Positions 6,318 to 14,818 of a stretch of DNA of 41,884 bases are shown here, piece by piece. Source of the DNA: Chloroflexota bacterium (GTDB lineage: Bacteria > Chloroflexota > Dehalococcoidia > UBA2247 > RBG-13-53-26); NCBI GenBank assembly GCA_016876035.1, contig VGOE01000016.1:1-41884 (forward strand), in the 5' to 3' direction. The position numbers were made by a program, and so were the translations under genes. Numbering within the stretch: position 1 is the stretch's first letter; every line of letters starts with the position of its first letter. The notes under the pieces were generated by a model. It had not been told where the DNA came from, ran no database searches, and saw only the letters and a list, made by a program, of their open reading frames with translations.

Positions 6318-7704
6318 AGGTAATCTTCTTTCCCCGACCAGTGCCTTTTTGCAACGCACGGGACTGGAACTCAGTTGCTATGATGGCCAATCTCGCTCCT
6401 ACCGGCCCCGGTGCGACAAGCTCCCCGAACTTTTCCTGAAGGTATTCCACGAAAAGGATGTGCCTATCCAGGTAGCCGTGGGAAACTACGACTTGGGAAT
6501 CTGTGGTCGAGATTGGGTTGAAGAGCTTCTGGCCAAGTACCCTAGCAGCGCTCTGGTTAAGGTACTGGACTTGAACTATGGTAAGACCGCTCTGTACGTA
6601 GCCTGTAGCAAGTCGGACAGTTCCAGGTCGATAGACTACTGGCAGACCAAGCCAGGAACCATACGCATAGCCACTGAATACCCCAGTCTGGCTGAGTCCT
6701 TCGCCCTGAGCCTCAGGCTAAGGCGATTCAGCATCTTCCCTCTTTGGGGAGCGGCTGAGGCCTATCCCCCGGAAAATGCTGATCTGGCTTTGATTTCCTT
6801 GCCCACGGGCAATCCCTTTAATCAGACACTGTCCCCGGTATCAATGGTCCTTTCCTCAAGCGCATTACTGATCGCCCACCGAACTAGCTGGGACTCTAGA
6901 GACCTGAGTCCGCTGCTTCGATGCCTTCACTCAGCAAGTGATGCCAAAGAGATAACAATCGGAAATATAGAGGGCCAGAAAGAGGGCGTAGATGAATCTC
7001 TTCCCAGCCCTCTACGCCCGGACTCTGCTGTTCGGCTGGGTCTTCCTGACGGGCACCTGCAAGGGCCAGCACTGGAATTCTTGGGCAGGGCGGGCATCAC
7101 CATCCAGAATAACCCTCCAGACCCACGCCGGCCTGGTACTAATATCGAAGGCATAAGTACAAAGATGGTTCGGCCCCAGGATATGCCCCTCCAGGTGGCC
7201 AATGGGAACTTCGACCTGGCCGTCACGGGTGAAGACTGGCTCCTGAACCACCTTTGTCGCTTCCCCTCCAGCCCGGTGAAGCAAATTCTGAGGCTAGGTT
7301 TTGGCAAAGTAAGGGTAGTGGCCGTAGTTAGCAAGCAGCTTCCTGTGGACAGCCCCCAAGACTTGAGGGAGCTACTGAGGAAGGGTCATCTCTCCAGGCT
7401 GAGAGTAGCCTCAGAGTACACTGATATCGCCGACAAATACGCCCGGGATAACCATCTCAGCCCTTATCGACTGATTCCTACCTGGGGGGCCAGCGAGGTA
7501 TTCTTGCCCGAAGACGCGGATCTGCTGATTGAGAACGTCCAGACCGGGCGAACGCTGGCCGAGCATAATCTGAAGGTTATTGACACGCTCTTTGAATCCT
7601 CGTCCTGCCTTATCGGTAGCACCCATACCCCTCACGATAGCTATAAGCTGGAGAGGATGAACAGCTTCATTCATACTCTACAGCAAGCGATAGATAAAAG
7701 CTGA
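6292..7704 (+). CDS. hisG: Tandem-fused ATP phosphoribosyltransferase (HisG-HisG)
   Basis: HisG joins ATP and PRPP in the first step of histidine synthesis. Short-form HisG is about 210 residues; this protein has 470 and contains two HisG modules, about 1-215 and 245-468, with a linker rich in acidic residues. Module 1 has LPKGNL (7-12), VGNYDLGICGRDW (63-75) and IRIATEYP (124-131), but its PRPP loop is degraded (PTGNPFNQT, 171-179). Module 2 keeps the PRPP loop VQTGRTLAEHNL (416-427), NGNFDLAVTGEDW (304-316) and LRVASEYT (370-377), but the N-terminal PKG is PDG (Lys to Asp, 252-254). No ACT-like long-form C-terminal domain is seen. Start ATG 6292 overlaps hisZ. Both modules are clearly HisG; how they share catalysis is unknown. 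Confidence 0.88.
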   Translation: MQLKLALPKGNLLSPTSAFLQRTGLELSCYDGQSRSYRPRCDKLPELFLKVFHEKDVPIQVAVGNYDLGICGRDWVEELLAKYPSSALVKVLDLNYGKTALYVACSKSDSSRSIDYWQTKPGTIRIATEYPSLAESFALSLRLRRFSIFPLWGAAEAYPPENADLALISLPTGNPFNQTLSPVSMVLSSSALLIAHRTSWDSRDLSPLLRCLHSASDAKEITIGNIEGQKEGVDESLPSPLRPDSAVRLGLPDGHLQGPALEFLGRAGITIQNNPPDPRRPGTNIEGISTKMVRPQDMPLQVANGNFDLAVTGEDWLLNHLCRFPSSPVKQILRLGFGKVRVVAVVSKQLPVDSPQDLRELLRKGHLSRLRVASEYTDIADKYARDNHLSPYRLIPTWGASEVFLPEDADLLIENVQTGRTLAEHNLKVIDTLFESSSCLIGSTHTPHDSYKLERMNSFIHTLQQAIDKS

Positions 7705-7715
7705 AAGGAGTGATT

Positions 7716-8546
7716 ATGGAATTCAAGACCATCATCCTGGAGAAGAAAGGCCCAATTGCTGTCCTGACCCTCAACCGGCCCCAGTCCCTGAACGCCGTCA
7801 ACGAGCAGATGGCCAATGAGCTGGTCACCGCTGTACAAGATGTGGCTGATGATGACACGGTCAGGGTACTGATCATCAAGGGAGCTGGGCGTGCCTTTTG
7901 CGCCGGGGGCGACTTTGATTACGAGAAGGTGAGAAAGGGCGAGATCGCCATTGAGGATCTGAAGGTATGGCCAGAGATTGAGAAACAGGTGAAAAAGGGC
8001 AAGATCCCCCCAAAGCCGCAGAAGTACGTAATCCTGGGGCTACAAAACCTGGATAAACCGACAATAGCAGTGGTGCATGGATTTGCGGCTGGCCTGGGTT
8101 GGGACATCGCCTCAGCCTGTGATATCAGGATAGGTTCACCCGCAGCTCGGTTTACCATTGGCTTCACTACTGCTGGTGTACCGCCAGACAGCGGCGGCGC
8201 ATGGCTACTGCCTCGGCTCATAGGCGTGGGGAAAGCCCTGGAATATATCTTCACCGGAGACACTTGTGATGCCCAGGAAGCACACAGAATTGGCCTCCTG
8301 AACAGGTTGGTGCCTGCTGAGCAACTGGAAGAGGAAACGATGAAGCTGGCCGAGAAGATAGCCAGAGGTTCTCCGATAGCCTTCAGGCTGTCGAAGCTGC
8401 TCGTCTACAAAGGACTGGAAATGGATCTGGACACGGCTATCTGTTTTGCCATGGCCTGCGTCAATATAGCCACCGCCTCTGAGGACTTTAAGGAAGCCGT
8501 GAAATCCTTTGCCGAGAAGAAAATGCCCGTATTCAAAGATAGATGA
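7716..8546 (+). CDS. Enoyl-CoA hydratase/isomerase (crotonase) family protein
   Basis: The protein (276 residues) has the crotonase oxyanion-hole segments FCAGGDFDYE (about 60-69) and HGFAAGLGWDIASACDIRI (about 117-135). The segment PPDSGGAWLLPRLIG (about 155-169) places Asp where classical enoyl-CoA hydratases have the second catalytic Glu. A PDSGG signature is typical of PaaG-like isomerases, so isomerase or hydratase activity on an acyl-CoA is equally possible; the substrate is unknown. A GTG at 7710 is in frame, but AAAGGAG at 7704-7710 is spaced correctly for the ATG at 7716, which is chosen. It lies 11 bases after hisG and 13 before cmk, inside the operon. Confidence 0.88.
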   Translation: MEFKTIILEKKGPIAVLTLNRPQSLNAVNEQMANELVTAVQDVADDDTVRVLIIKGAGRAFCAGGDFDYEKVRKGEIAIEDLKVWPEIEKQVKKGKIPPKPQKYVILGLQNLDKPTIAVVHGFAAGLGWDIASACDIRIGSPAARFTIGFTTAGVPPDSGGAWLLPRLIGVGKALEYIFTGDTCDAQEAHRIGLLNRLVPAEQLEEETMKLAEKIARGSPIAFRLSKLLVYKGLEMDLDTAICFAMACVNIATASEDFKEAVKSFAEKKMPVFKDR

Positions 8547-8559
8547 CAAGGTAGGCACA

Positions 8560-9231
8560 ATGCCTTTACCCTCCACCATCACCATCGACGGGCGAGGGGC
8601 AGTTGGCAAGAGCACAGTAGGCAGAATCCTGGCCTGTAAGCTGGGATATTCCTTCGTAGATACGGGGGAGATGTATCGTGCTCTGACATGGCTAGCTCTT
8701 CATCGCAAGATTGATCTCACAGATGAAGCTGCGCTAAGCAAACTAGCCACCCAGGCCAAAATCGAAGTTGCACGGCAGGACGGAAGCGGGTATAATCCCG
8801 TTTCCGTCAATGGCTGTAACGTCACTGCTGAGATCTACAGCCCTGAGGTGGAGGCAGCAGTATCACAGGTAGCTAAGGTAGCTGGAGTGAGAGAGGTTTT
8901 GGTAGCAAAGCAACGCCGCATGGCCAAGGAAGGCAAGATCGTAATGGCAGGGCGAGACATCGGTACTGTAGTCCTGCCCCAAGCCGGGCTAAAGGTCTTC
9001 CTTGTTGCTTCTCGGGAAGAGAGAACCCGTCGCCGTCATGCGGAGCTAGGCCAGAAAGGCAGACTGACCTATGAAGACATTCTCGCCGAATTAGAGAAGC
9101 GTGATGAGATTGACAGTCAGCGGTCACTATCTCCCCTGCGCCCCGCCAGCGATGCTAAGATTGTTGACACCGAGGGCCTTACCCCGGAAGAGGTCGCTGA
9201 CCGGATAATTGATCTAGCAGGAGGAAGCTAG
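8560..9231 (+). CDS. cmk: Cytidylate kinase
   Basis: Cmk phosphorylates CMP and dCMP to the diphosphates in nucleotide salvage. The 223-residue protein starts MPLPSTITIDG and has a P-loop GRGAVGKST (about 11-19), the typical FVDTGEMYRALTW substrate segment (about 34-46), GRDIGTVVLP near residue 131 and the LID-like REERTRRRHAEL. Its P-loop is slightly unusual, since most Cmk have GPxGxGK. The frame is open back to 8509, but that would overlap the preceding gene by 38 bases; ATG 8560 matches the family N-terminus. The stop is directly followed by the plsC GTG. Confidence 0.93.
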   Translation: MPLPSTITIDGRGAVGKSTVGRILACKLGYSFVDTGEMYRALTWLALHRKIDLTDEAALSKLATQAKIEVARQDGSGYNPVSVNGCNVTAEIYSPEVEAAVSQVAKVAGVREVLVAKQRRMAKEGKIVMAGRDIGTVVLPQAGLKVFLVASREERTRRRHAELGQKGRLTYEDILAELEKRDEIDSQRSLSPLRPASDAKIVDTEGLTPEEVADRIIDLAGGS

Positions 9232-9888
9232 GTGTCTCCCAGCGTCTATGGTGCCGCCAAACCGGTGGTGGCCGTTTTGCTTTCTGGCCTTTGCCACTGG
9301 CACGTGAACAACAAGATCGATGCCATGCCCGAAGGCCCAGTTATTGTCGCCTCCAATCACCTCAGCTGGATTGACATCCCTCTGCTGGGAGTCTGCATTC
9401 CCCGAAGGATTGCCTTCATGGCAAAGAAGGAGTATTTCTACTCGCCCTTCCATAGAGTTCTCTTGCGCGTCTTTGGGGGCTTCACCGTGGAGCGTGGTAC
9501 AGTGGATAGAACAGCCCTGGATCAAGCCGATGAAGCACTGAAAAACGGCTGCGCTCTGGGGATATTTCCTGAAGGTACCAGAAGTCGAAACCTCCAGCTA
9601 CAGCGGGGTCGACTGGGTCTAGCCTTCATTGCTTTTCGTAACGACGCCCTTATCCTTCCTGTAGGCATCTCTGGCACGGAGAAGATTAGACAAAGATATG
9701 AAAACAAGTCTCGGTTCTTCAGCCGCCCCGACGTGACAGTCAATATCGGGCAGCCGTTCAAACTACCCAGAGTTGACGGGAGTTTAACGCGCGCTCAACT
9801 GGTCTCTTCTACAGAGATGGTTATGAGGCGCCTGGCTGAGCTTCTTCCTGAAGACTACCGGGGCGTCTACAAAGGCAATACGCCTTAG
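9232..9888 (+). CDS. plsC: 1-acyl-sn-glycerol-3-phosphate acyltransferase
   Basis: PlsC acylates lysophosphatidic acid to phosphatidic acid at the membrane. The 218-residue protein has the catalytic NHLSWID (N42, H43, D48; the NHxxxxD box), the FPEGTRSR motif near 113-120 and an RIAFMAKKE segment between them. The GTG at 9232 directly abuts the cmk stop and is preceded by AGGAGG at 9219-9224, indicating coupling. There is no clear N-terminal signal; a hydrophobic stretch at about 8-18 may associate with the membrane. The acyl donor (ACP or CoA) cannot be told; AcpP and FabD are encoded in the same operon. Confidence 0.92.
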   Translation: MSPSVYGAAKPVVAVLLSGLCHWHVNNKIDAMPEGPVIVASNHLSWIDIPLLGVCIPRRIAFMAKKEYFYSPFHRVLLRVFGGFTVERGTVDRTALDQADEALKNGCALGIFPEGTRSRNLQLQRGRLGLAFIAFRNDALILPVGISGTEKIRQRYENKSRFFSRPDVTVNIGQPFKLPRVDGSLTRAQLVSSTEMVMRRLAELLPEDYRGVYKGNTP

Positions 9889-9997
9889 TACTTAGGCCTG
9901 TCACCCCGGTCCTGAACATCCCCACAAGGACAGGCACCACAAAAAGAGAAAGATTTAGAACTTCTACCAATGCCTTAATGAATCGAGCATCTTAAAT

Positions 9998-10867
9998 ATG
10001 CTACGCATCGAAAAAGCAAAGGAAACAGGATTCTGCTTCGGGGTGAGAAGAGCCTTGAAGATATTAGAAGAAGCCACCGGAAAGTATGGGGAGATAGAAA
10101 CCCTCGGGCCGGTAGTACACAACGAGCGTGTAGTTGATGACCTCAGACGGCTTGGAGTGAAGGTGGTGACCAGCCTAGATCAGATTTCAGGCAGCATTGC
10201 CGTTATCCCCTCGCATGGTGTGCCTCCCCAGGTAGCAGAAGAGCTTAAGGCCAGAAGGCTCAGGTTAATTGACACTACTTGTCCCAATGTACGAAAGGCA
10301 CAGAAAGCCGCCAAGGAATTATCGGAAGCGGGCTTCTTCGTAGTTGTCTTTGGAGACCCTAACCACCCCGAGGTCAAGGGGATCCTTGGTTGGGCAGGAG
10401 GGACAGGGATAGCCATCCCAGACAGTCAAGCAATTTCGGAACTGGGCCAGTTGCCTCGGCGTTTGGGGCTCCTGTCACAAACCACACGAAACGCTAATCA
10501 ATTTGCACAGTTCATAGACAGCTTTGTCACTTGGTGTCTGCCCCTGATTCAGGAGTTGCGTATCGTCAATACTCTATGCAATATCACCAAGAAGCGGCAG
10601 TCAGAGGCAGTACAGCTAGCCAACAAGGTAGACATGATGATAGTAGTCGGAGGACGGAATAGCGCCAATGCCCGCTGCCTTGCCGAGGTTTGCTCTTCCA
10701 CGGGGACAGAAACACATCATATAGAAAGGGCATCAGAGATCGAACAAGGCTGGCTAAGGGAAAAGACTTCCGTTGGTGTAACCACTGGCACCTCTATACC
10801 TGATCAGGTCACCGACGAAGTAATGCTGAAACTAGAGCAACTGAGAGAGGCCAGGGCAGGGAAATAA
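9998..10867 (+). CDS. ispH: 4-hydroxy-3-methylbut-2-enyl diphosphate reductase
   Basis: IspH performs the last step of the MEP isoprenoid pathway, reducing HMBPP to IPP and DMAPP with a [4Fe-4S] cluster. The 289-residue protein has the three cluster cysteines at Cys13 (GFCFGV), Cys95 (DTTCPNV) and Cys194 (NTLCNITKKR). It also keeps the His123-Pro-Glu125 active-site segment (NHPEVKG), SQTT at 160-163 and IPSHGVP near 70-76. Near the C-terminus, GVTTGTSIPD replaces the common GVTAGAST. The 109-base gap before it shows no clear promoter, and the ATG lies after AT-rich sequence without a good Shine-Dalgarno. No S1-domain fusion is present. Confidence 0.95.
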   Translation: MLRIEKAKETGFCFGVRRALKILEEATGKYGEIETLGPVVHNERVVDDLRRLGVKVVTSLDQISGSIAVIPSHGVPPQVAEELKARRLRLIDTTCPNVRKAQKAAKELSEAGFFVVVFGDPNHPEVKGILGWAGGTGIAIPDSQAISELGQLPRRLGLLSQTTRNANQFAQFIDSFVTWCLPLIQELRIVNTLCNITKKRQSEAVQLANKVDMMIVVGGRNSANARCLAEVCSSTGTETHHIERASEIEQGWLREKTSVGVTTGTSIPDQVTDEVMLKLEQLREARAGK

Positions 10868-10961
10868 ACAGGGCGTTAGATTAGAGGAATGGCTTGAAAG
10901 AGGAAATTGGTCGGCCTATCTGATAGAATTATTCATGGTGGTATAACGGAGTCCAAGAGAA

Positions 10962-11498
10962 ATGGGCAATGCACAGATCAACGTGGCACAACTCCTGAAA
11001 GAGGGCACCGGGGCTACTCGCGCCTTCGAAATCGACGAGACCCTCTACCTGGACGAGACAACCCAGTGTCATGTTCACGGAGAGGTGGAGCTACTACGTA
11101 CTCGCAGGGGCATTCTGGTAAGAGGCACTTTCGCTGGCACGAGCCGCCTGATGTGCAGCCGCTGCCTGGACTTCTTTGAATATCCACTCATCTTTCGGAT
11201 GGAAGAGGAATTTCTCCCTTTGGTAGATATCACTACTGGCATCCCCTTGCCCCTGGACGAGGATCCGGCCACGTTTACAATCGATAATCGTCACATACTG
11301 GATTTGAGCGAGGCGATGCGTCAATATGCCTTACTCGCCCTACCGATGAAACCCGTGTGTCGGCCTGATTGTGGCGGGCTTTGCCCTCAGTGTGGCACAA
11401 ACCTTAATCACCAGCGCTGCCACTGCCCGCCTTCCTCAGGCAATCCACTCCTAGACGAACTGACGAAACTGGATGATAATGCCAGAAAGTTGAGGTGA
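10962..11498 (+). CDS. DUF177/YceD-family protein
   Basis: This 178-residue protein belongs to the YceD/DUF177 family, usually encoded directly before rpmF and linked to rRNA accumulation and ribosome assembly. Visible features are the central CSRCLDFFEYP (about 65-75) and a C-terminal cysteine cluster (CRPDCGGLCPQCG then HQRCHCPPS, about 127-151) that may bind zinc. The C-terminal acidic tail (LLDELTKL) is typical. The ATG at 10962 fits the family N-terminus (INVAQLLKEGTG). Only 4 bases separate its stop from rpmF. Upstream 10868-10961 contains AT-rich hexamers that might be an internal promoter, but spacing is not convincing. Confidence 0.9.
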   Translation: MGNAQINVAQLLKEGTGATRAFEIDETLYLDETTQCHVHGEVELLRTRRGILVRGTFAGTSRLMCSRCLDFFEYPLIFRMEEEFLPLVDITTGIPLPLDEDPATFTIDNRHILDLSEAMRQYALLALPMKPVCRPDCGGLCPQCGTNLNHQRCHCPPSSGNPLLDELTKLDDNARKLR

Positions 11499-11502
11499 TC
11501 TA

Positions 11503-11700
11503 ATGCCGCCATTACCCAAGAGGAAATACGCCAAGGCGCGCCAAGGCAAGAGGAGGAGCCATCTGGCCTTGGCTCCACTAGCCGTCGAGACCTGCCCTCG
11601 GTGTCACCAGACCAAGCTTTGCCACCACATTTGCCCCAACTGTGGCAGCTACAACAACGAAGACGTTATCGAAATAGAAAGCAAGAAAAGCAAGAGATAA
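11503..11700 (+). CDS. rpmF: Ribosomal protein bL32
   Basis: The 65-residue protein is a small, basic large-subunit ribosomal protein with the classic N-terminus MPPLPKRKYAKARQGKRRSH and four zinc-ligand cysteines (Cys31, Cys34, Cys44, Cys47). The zinc-binding (C+) form is present. It follows yceD by 4 bases, the usual arrangement. In many bacteria plsX and fabH come next, but here the next gene is fabD after a 113-base gap. The lysine-rich C-terminus (ESKKSKR) is normal. Confidence 0.96.
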   Translation: MPPLPKRKYAKARQGKRRSHLALAPLAVETCPRCHQTKLCHHICPNCGSYNNEDVIEIESKKSKR

Positions 11701-11813
11701 GCGGGGGAGGTGAGGGCGTTCTTGCTGAGGACTGCTGCCTGCGAGTTCCTGGACATGGGTTACCATACTGTTCAGGTCGGCAGCTCTAGTCAGTACGTGA
11801 ATTGAGGCTTGCT

Positions 11814-12722
11814 ATGCCAATGGCGGAAGAACGGAAGGTGGCTTATGTCTTCCCTGGCCAGGGCTCACAAAGGGTGGGCATGGGACAAGAGCTTTATCAT
11901 AGCTCACCACAAGCCAGAGCAGTCTTTGAAGAGGCTGATGCTGCTCTGGATTTTCCCCTGACACGGCTCTGCTTTGAGGGACCTGATGAAGTCCTTCGTC
12001 AAACGTGCAACGCTCAGCCGGCGATACTGGCAGTCAGCATAGCCTACCTCAGAGCCAGTCCAAAGCTTCAAGATCAGGTGCCAGCATTTGTAGCCGGTCA
12101 TAGCCTCGGCGAATACACTGCCCTGGTAGCTGCCCGAGCGCTGGACTTCGCCCAGGCAGTCTACCTCGCCAGAGAGCGCGGTCGTTTGATGCAAGAAGCA
12201 GGGAACCAGAACCCGGGAGGGATGGTGGCCATCCTCGGACTGGAGGAAACTTTGGTTAACGATGTCTGCGAAGCCACTGGAACCCAAATTGCCAACATGA
12301 ATTGTCCGGGGCAAATCGTAATCAGTGGTGCTGCCCAGGATGTCGCCCGCGCCGCAGATCTAGCCAGAGCAAAAGGAGCCCGAAGTGTCATACCTCTCCA
12401 AGTCAGTGGTGCTTTCCACAGCCGCCTAATGCGTCCAGCCGCCGAAGGCATGGCCCACGTTATTTCGGATCTTGCTTTCCGTGACCCGATCATTCCCATC
12501 GTTGCCAATACCACTGCCCAACCACTGACCTATGCCGAGGCAGTCAAGGCTGAACTGTTGCATCAGTTGTGCCATTGTGTCCAATGGCAGAAGTCTGTAG
12601 AATACATGGTTCACCAGGGAGTATGCAGCTTCGTCGAAATAGGGCCAGGGCAGGTACTCACCGGTCTGATAAGGCGAGCCGCTAAACAGGCTGAGGTCAT
12701 GAGCACAGAGGGCAAGGGCTGA
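11814..12722 (+). CDS. fabD: Malonyl-CoA:ACP transacylase
   Basis: FabD loads malonyl groups onto acyl carrier protein for fatty acid synthesis. The protein (302 residues) has FPGQGSQRVGMGQEL near the N-terminus, the nucleophile in GHSLGEY (Ser97), an arginine in LARERGRLMQ, and GAFHSRLM with the catalytic His202. The frame is also open from a TTG at 11802, but TGAGG at 11803-11807 is well placed for ATG 11814; ATG 11820 is a further candidate. Its carrier protein, acpP, is encoded about 1.8 kb downstream in the same direction. Confidence 0.94.
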   Translation: MPMAEERKVAYVFPGQGSQRVGMGQELYHSSPQARAVFEEADAALDFPLTRLCFEGPDEVLRQTCNAQPAILAVSIAYLRASPKLQDQVPAFVAGHSLGEYTALVAARALDFAQAVYLARERGRLMQEAGNQNPGGMVAILGLEETLVNDVCEATGTQIANMNCPGQIVISGAAQDVARAADLARAKGARSVIPLQVSGAFHSRLMRPAAEGMAHVISDLAFRDPIIPIVANTTAQPLTYAEAVKAELLHQLCHCVQWQKSVEYMVHQGVCSFVEIGPGQVLTGLIRRAAKQAEVMSTEGKG

Positions 12723-12833
12723 TGAAGATTCTTTCCTCTCAATGCAGCTAAACTGCCGTCGGCGGTAAGTGCCACACCCTATGATCCAACCAAACACCTT
12801 CTAATATTCGTCAGTGGTCTGTTAAACGCTGTA

Positions 12834-14000
12834 GTGGTTCAGTTAAGTAAAATGCGAAAGCAATCCGGACTTCCAGATGTAGAAACGGCTCCAATCTGTC
12901 AGAACTGCGGTCGGGAATCACCCCTCATATCCCGCGCGCTAGGGATATGCGCAGGCTGCATCCGGCATGATTTCAGCCGCGTTTTACCCCGGATTAGAGA
13001 GGCCCACAGTCAATCGCGGACGCCATTCCATCTTTCGGGCCAACCACCTCGAGATAGCACTGGACTAACCTGCAAATTATGTGCCAATGAATGTCAGATT
13101 GCCGAAGGGGTGGCAAGCTACTGTGGCCTACGCACCAACAAAGGAGGCAGACTAGAGGGAGTGAACGCAGATACAGCCAATGTCAGTTGGTATTACGACT
13201 CCTTGCCCACCAATTGCGTAGCTGACTGGGTTTGCCCTGGCGGTACTGGCAGTGGCTTCCCTGATTTTGCCTACTGCCCCACCGCGGAGCGTGGCTATAA
13301 GAACCTGGCGGTCTTCTATCAGGCCTGTTCCTTCAACTGTCTATTCTGCCAGAACTGGCAGTACCGCTACGCCGCCAGAAGGAAAGGGCACGTCAGCGCC
13401 TCAACCCTGGCCCAGGCAGTGGATCAACAGACTTCCTGTATTTGCTACTTTGGGGGAGACCCCACCCCCCAGCTACCCCACGCCCTTCTGGCCTCCCGTT
13501 TAGCCCTGCAACAAAACCGCGGCAGGATTCTCCGCATCTGCTGGGAAACCAATGGCTCAATGCATCCCGCCGCGTTGCAGCAGATGGCCAAGCTTTCCCT
13601 GACATCCGGCGGGTGCATCAAGTTTGATCTCAAAGCCTGGAGTGAGGGATTGCACGTTGCTCTCTGCGGGGTGAGCAACAGGAGAACCCTGGAAAATTTC
13701 CAACTGCTGGCCAAATACGTCTTCATGAGACCTCATCCTCCGTTCTTGATTGCCAGCACGCTCCTCGTGCCAGGTTATGTAGACCAGGAGGAAGTGGCCA
13801 GGATCGCATCCTTTATTGCTTCCCTTAGCCCAGATATCCCCTATTCCCTCCTTGCTTTCTATCCCCAGTTCATGATGAGTGATTTGCCCACCACCTCCAG
13901 ACAACACGCCGAGGAGTGTCTTGAAACTGCAAGGAGGCGAGGACTAAAGAACGTCAGGATAGGAAATCTTCACTTGCTAAGATACCAATGCTATACTTAG
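12834..14000 (+). CDS. Radical SAM protein of the PFL-activase-like group
   Basis: The 388-residue protein begins with a small zinc-ribbon-like segment (CQNCG, then CAGC, about residues 22-45), followed by CKLCANEC...YCGL (about 80-100). The radical SAM cluster motif CSFNCLFC lies near 163-170, in the activase context FCQNWQ. A GGDPTPQ segment follows, as in the SAM-binding GGE-type region. This arrangement resembles AmmeMemoRadiSam-type and pyruvate formate-lyase activase-like enzymes, but the substrate cannot be inferred. No glycyl radical enzyme is encoded nearby. The GTG at 12834 opens the frame; ATG 12852 is an equally good start. A 111-base gap separates it from fabD. Confidence 0.82.
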   Translation: MVQLSKMRKQSGLPDVETAPICQNCGRESPLISRALGICAGCIRHDFSRVLPRIREAHSQSRTPFHLSGQPPRDSTGLTCKLCANECQIAEGVASYCGLRTNKGGRLEGVNADTANVSWYYDSLPTNCVADWVCPGGTGSGFPDFAYCPTAERGYKNLAVFYQACSFNCLFCQNWQYRYAARRKGHVSASTLAQAVDQQTSCICYFGGDPTPQLPHALLASRLALQQNRGRILRICWETNGSMHPAALQQMAKLSLTSGGCIKFDLKAWSEGLHVALCGVSNRRTLENFQLLAKYVFMRPHPPFLIASTLLVPGYVDQEEVARIASFIASLSPDIPYSLLAFYPQFMMSDLPTTSRQHAEECLETARRRGLKNVRIGNLHLLRYQCYT

Positions 14001-14046
14001 TGACAGGTATCAGGTTATTGTTGGCATCAACAACGTAAGAAGCCCA

Positions 14047-14496
14047 ATGAGTAGAACCATAACGAAAACGCCGGTAGCCACCCGCCGAAAGGGGAGAGTA
14101 GCAGCTTTACAGGCACTATTTGAGGTTGACTGTTCCGGTCATGACTTCGTGCAGTCTTTGGATCGGCTGTCTGAAGACGCTTCCCTACCCGAAGAGTCAA
14201 TTGCCTTTGCCAGGCAACTGGTTTCGAAGGTGCTAGAGAATCGGCAGGCTATCGACGCCCTGGTGCAGAAGTTTGCTACTGCATGGCCTTTGCAGCAAAT
14301 GTCCATAGTTGACAGAAACATCTTACGTTTAGGGGTCTGCGAGATGCTGTTCGATATGGTTCCGTCGAAGGTAGCTATCAACGAAGCAGTCGAGTTGGCC
14401 AAGTCTTTCGGTAGTGATAGTTCCGCGAAATTTATCAACGGTGTCCTGGGCTCGGTTTATTCCGAGCTGACTAATGAAGAAAGTAGAAAGGGGTGA
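14047..14496 (+). CDS. nusB: Transcription antitermination protein NusB
   Basis: NusB forms the antitermination complex with NusE (S10) on boxA RNA of rRNA operons. The 149-residue, all-helical protein has the family N-terminus ([17 protein letters not shown]) and the conserved core [18 protein letters not shown], followed by [28 protein letters not shown]. Length is normal. An inverted repeat (TTGTTG/CAACAA with GCAT loop) lies 20-35 bases upstream. Its 3' end overlaps the extended acpP frame, but the preferred acpP start is just downstream of the nusB stop. Confidence 0.95.
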   Translation: MSRTITKTPVATRRKGRVAALQALFEVDCSGHDFVQSLDRLSEDASLPEESIAFARQLVSKVLENRQAIDALVQKFATAWPLQQMSIVDRNILRLGVCEMLFDMVPSKVAINEAVELAKSFGSDSSAKFINGVLGSVYSELTNEESRKG

Positions 14497-14500
14497 CATA

Positions 14501-14761
14501 GTGGCTTCAGTTTTCGAACGGGTGAGGGCCGTCATAGTCGAGCAACTAGGGGTAAAGGAGGAAGAGGTCGTGCCCTCCGCTTCTTTTATTGAAGACTTCA
14601 ATGCCGACTCCCTGGATCTGGTCGAGTTGATGATGGCCCTGGAAGAAGAATTCAGCACTCCAAAGAGGAAGATAGAGATACCTGACGAAGACGCCAGAAG
14701 GATAATGACAGTAAAGGATTCGGTCGATTACATCGTGAACCTCGGAATAGAAGACGAGTAA
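14501..14761 (+). CDS. acpP: Acyl carrier protein
   Basis: AcpP carries growing acyl chains on a phosphopantetheine arm. The 86-residue acidic protein contains the attachment site ADSLDLVEL with Ser37. The frame is open from an ATG at 14474, but GTG 14501 has a good Shine-Dalgarno (AAAGGGGTGA) and gives the standard N-terminus ([17 protein letters not shown]), so it is chosen; it begins 4 bases after the nusB stop. A short insertion near residues 52-58 (STPKRKIEI) makes it slightly longer than the E. coli protein. It probably works with FabD and perhaps PlsC from the same operon. Confidence 0.95.
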   Translation: MASVFERVRAVIVEQLGVKEEEVVPSASFIEDFNADSLDLVELMMALEEEFSTPKRKIEIPDEDARRIMTVKDSVDYIVNLGIEDE

Positions 14762-14818
14762 ACAGTACGCTATCAATAACAGAATCAATCAGCCAGAATG
14801 AAACCGGGGAACTATTGA

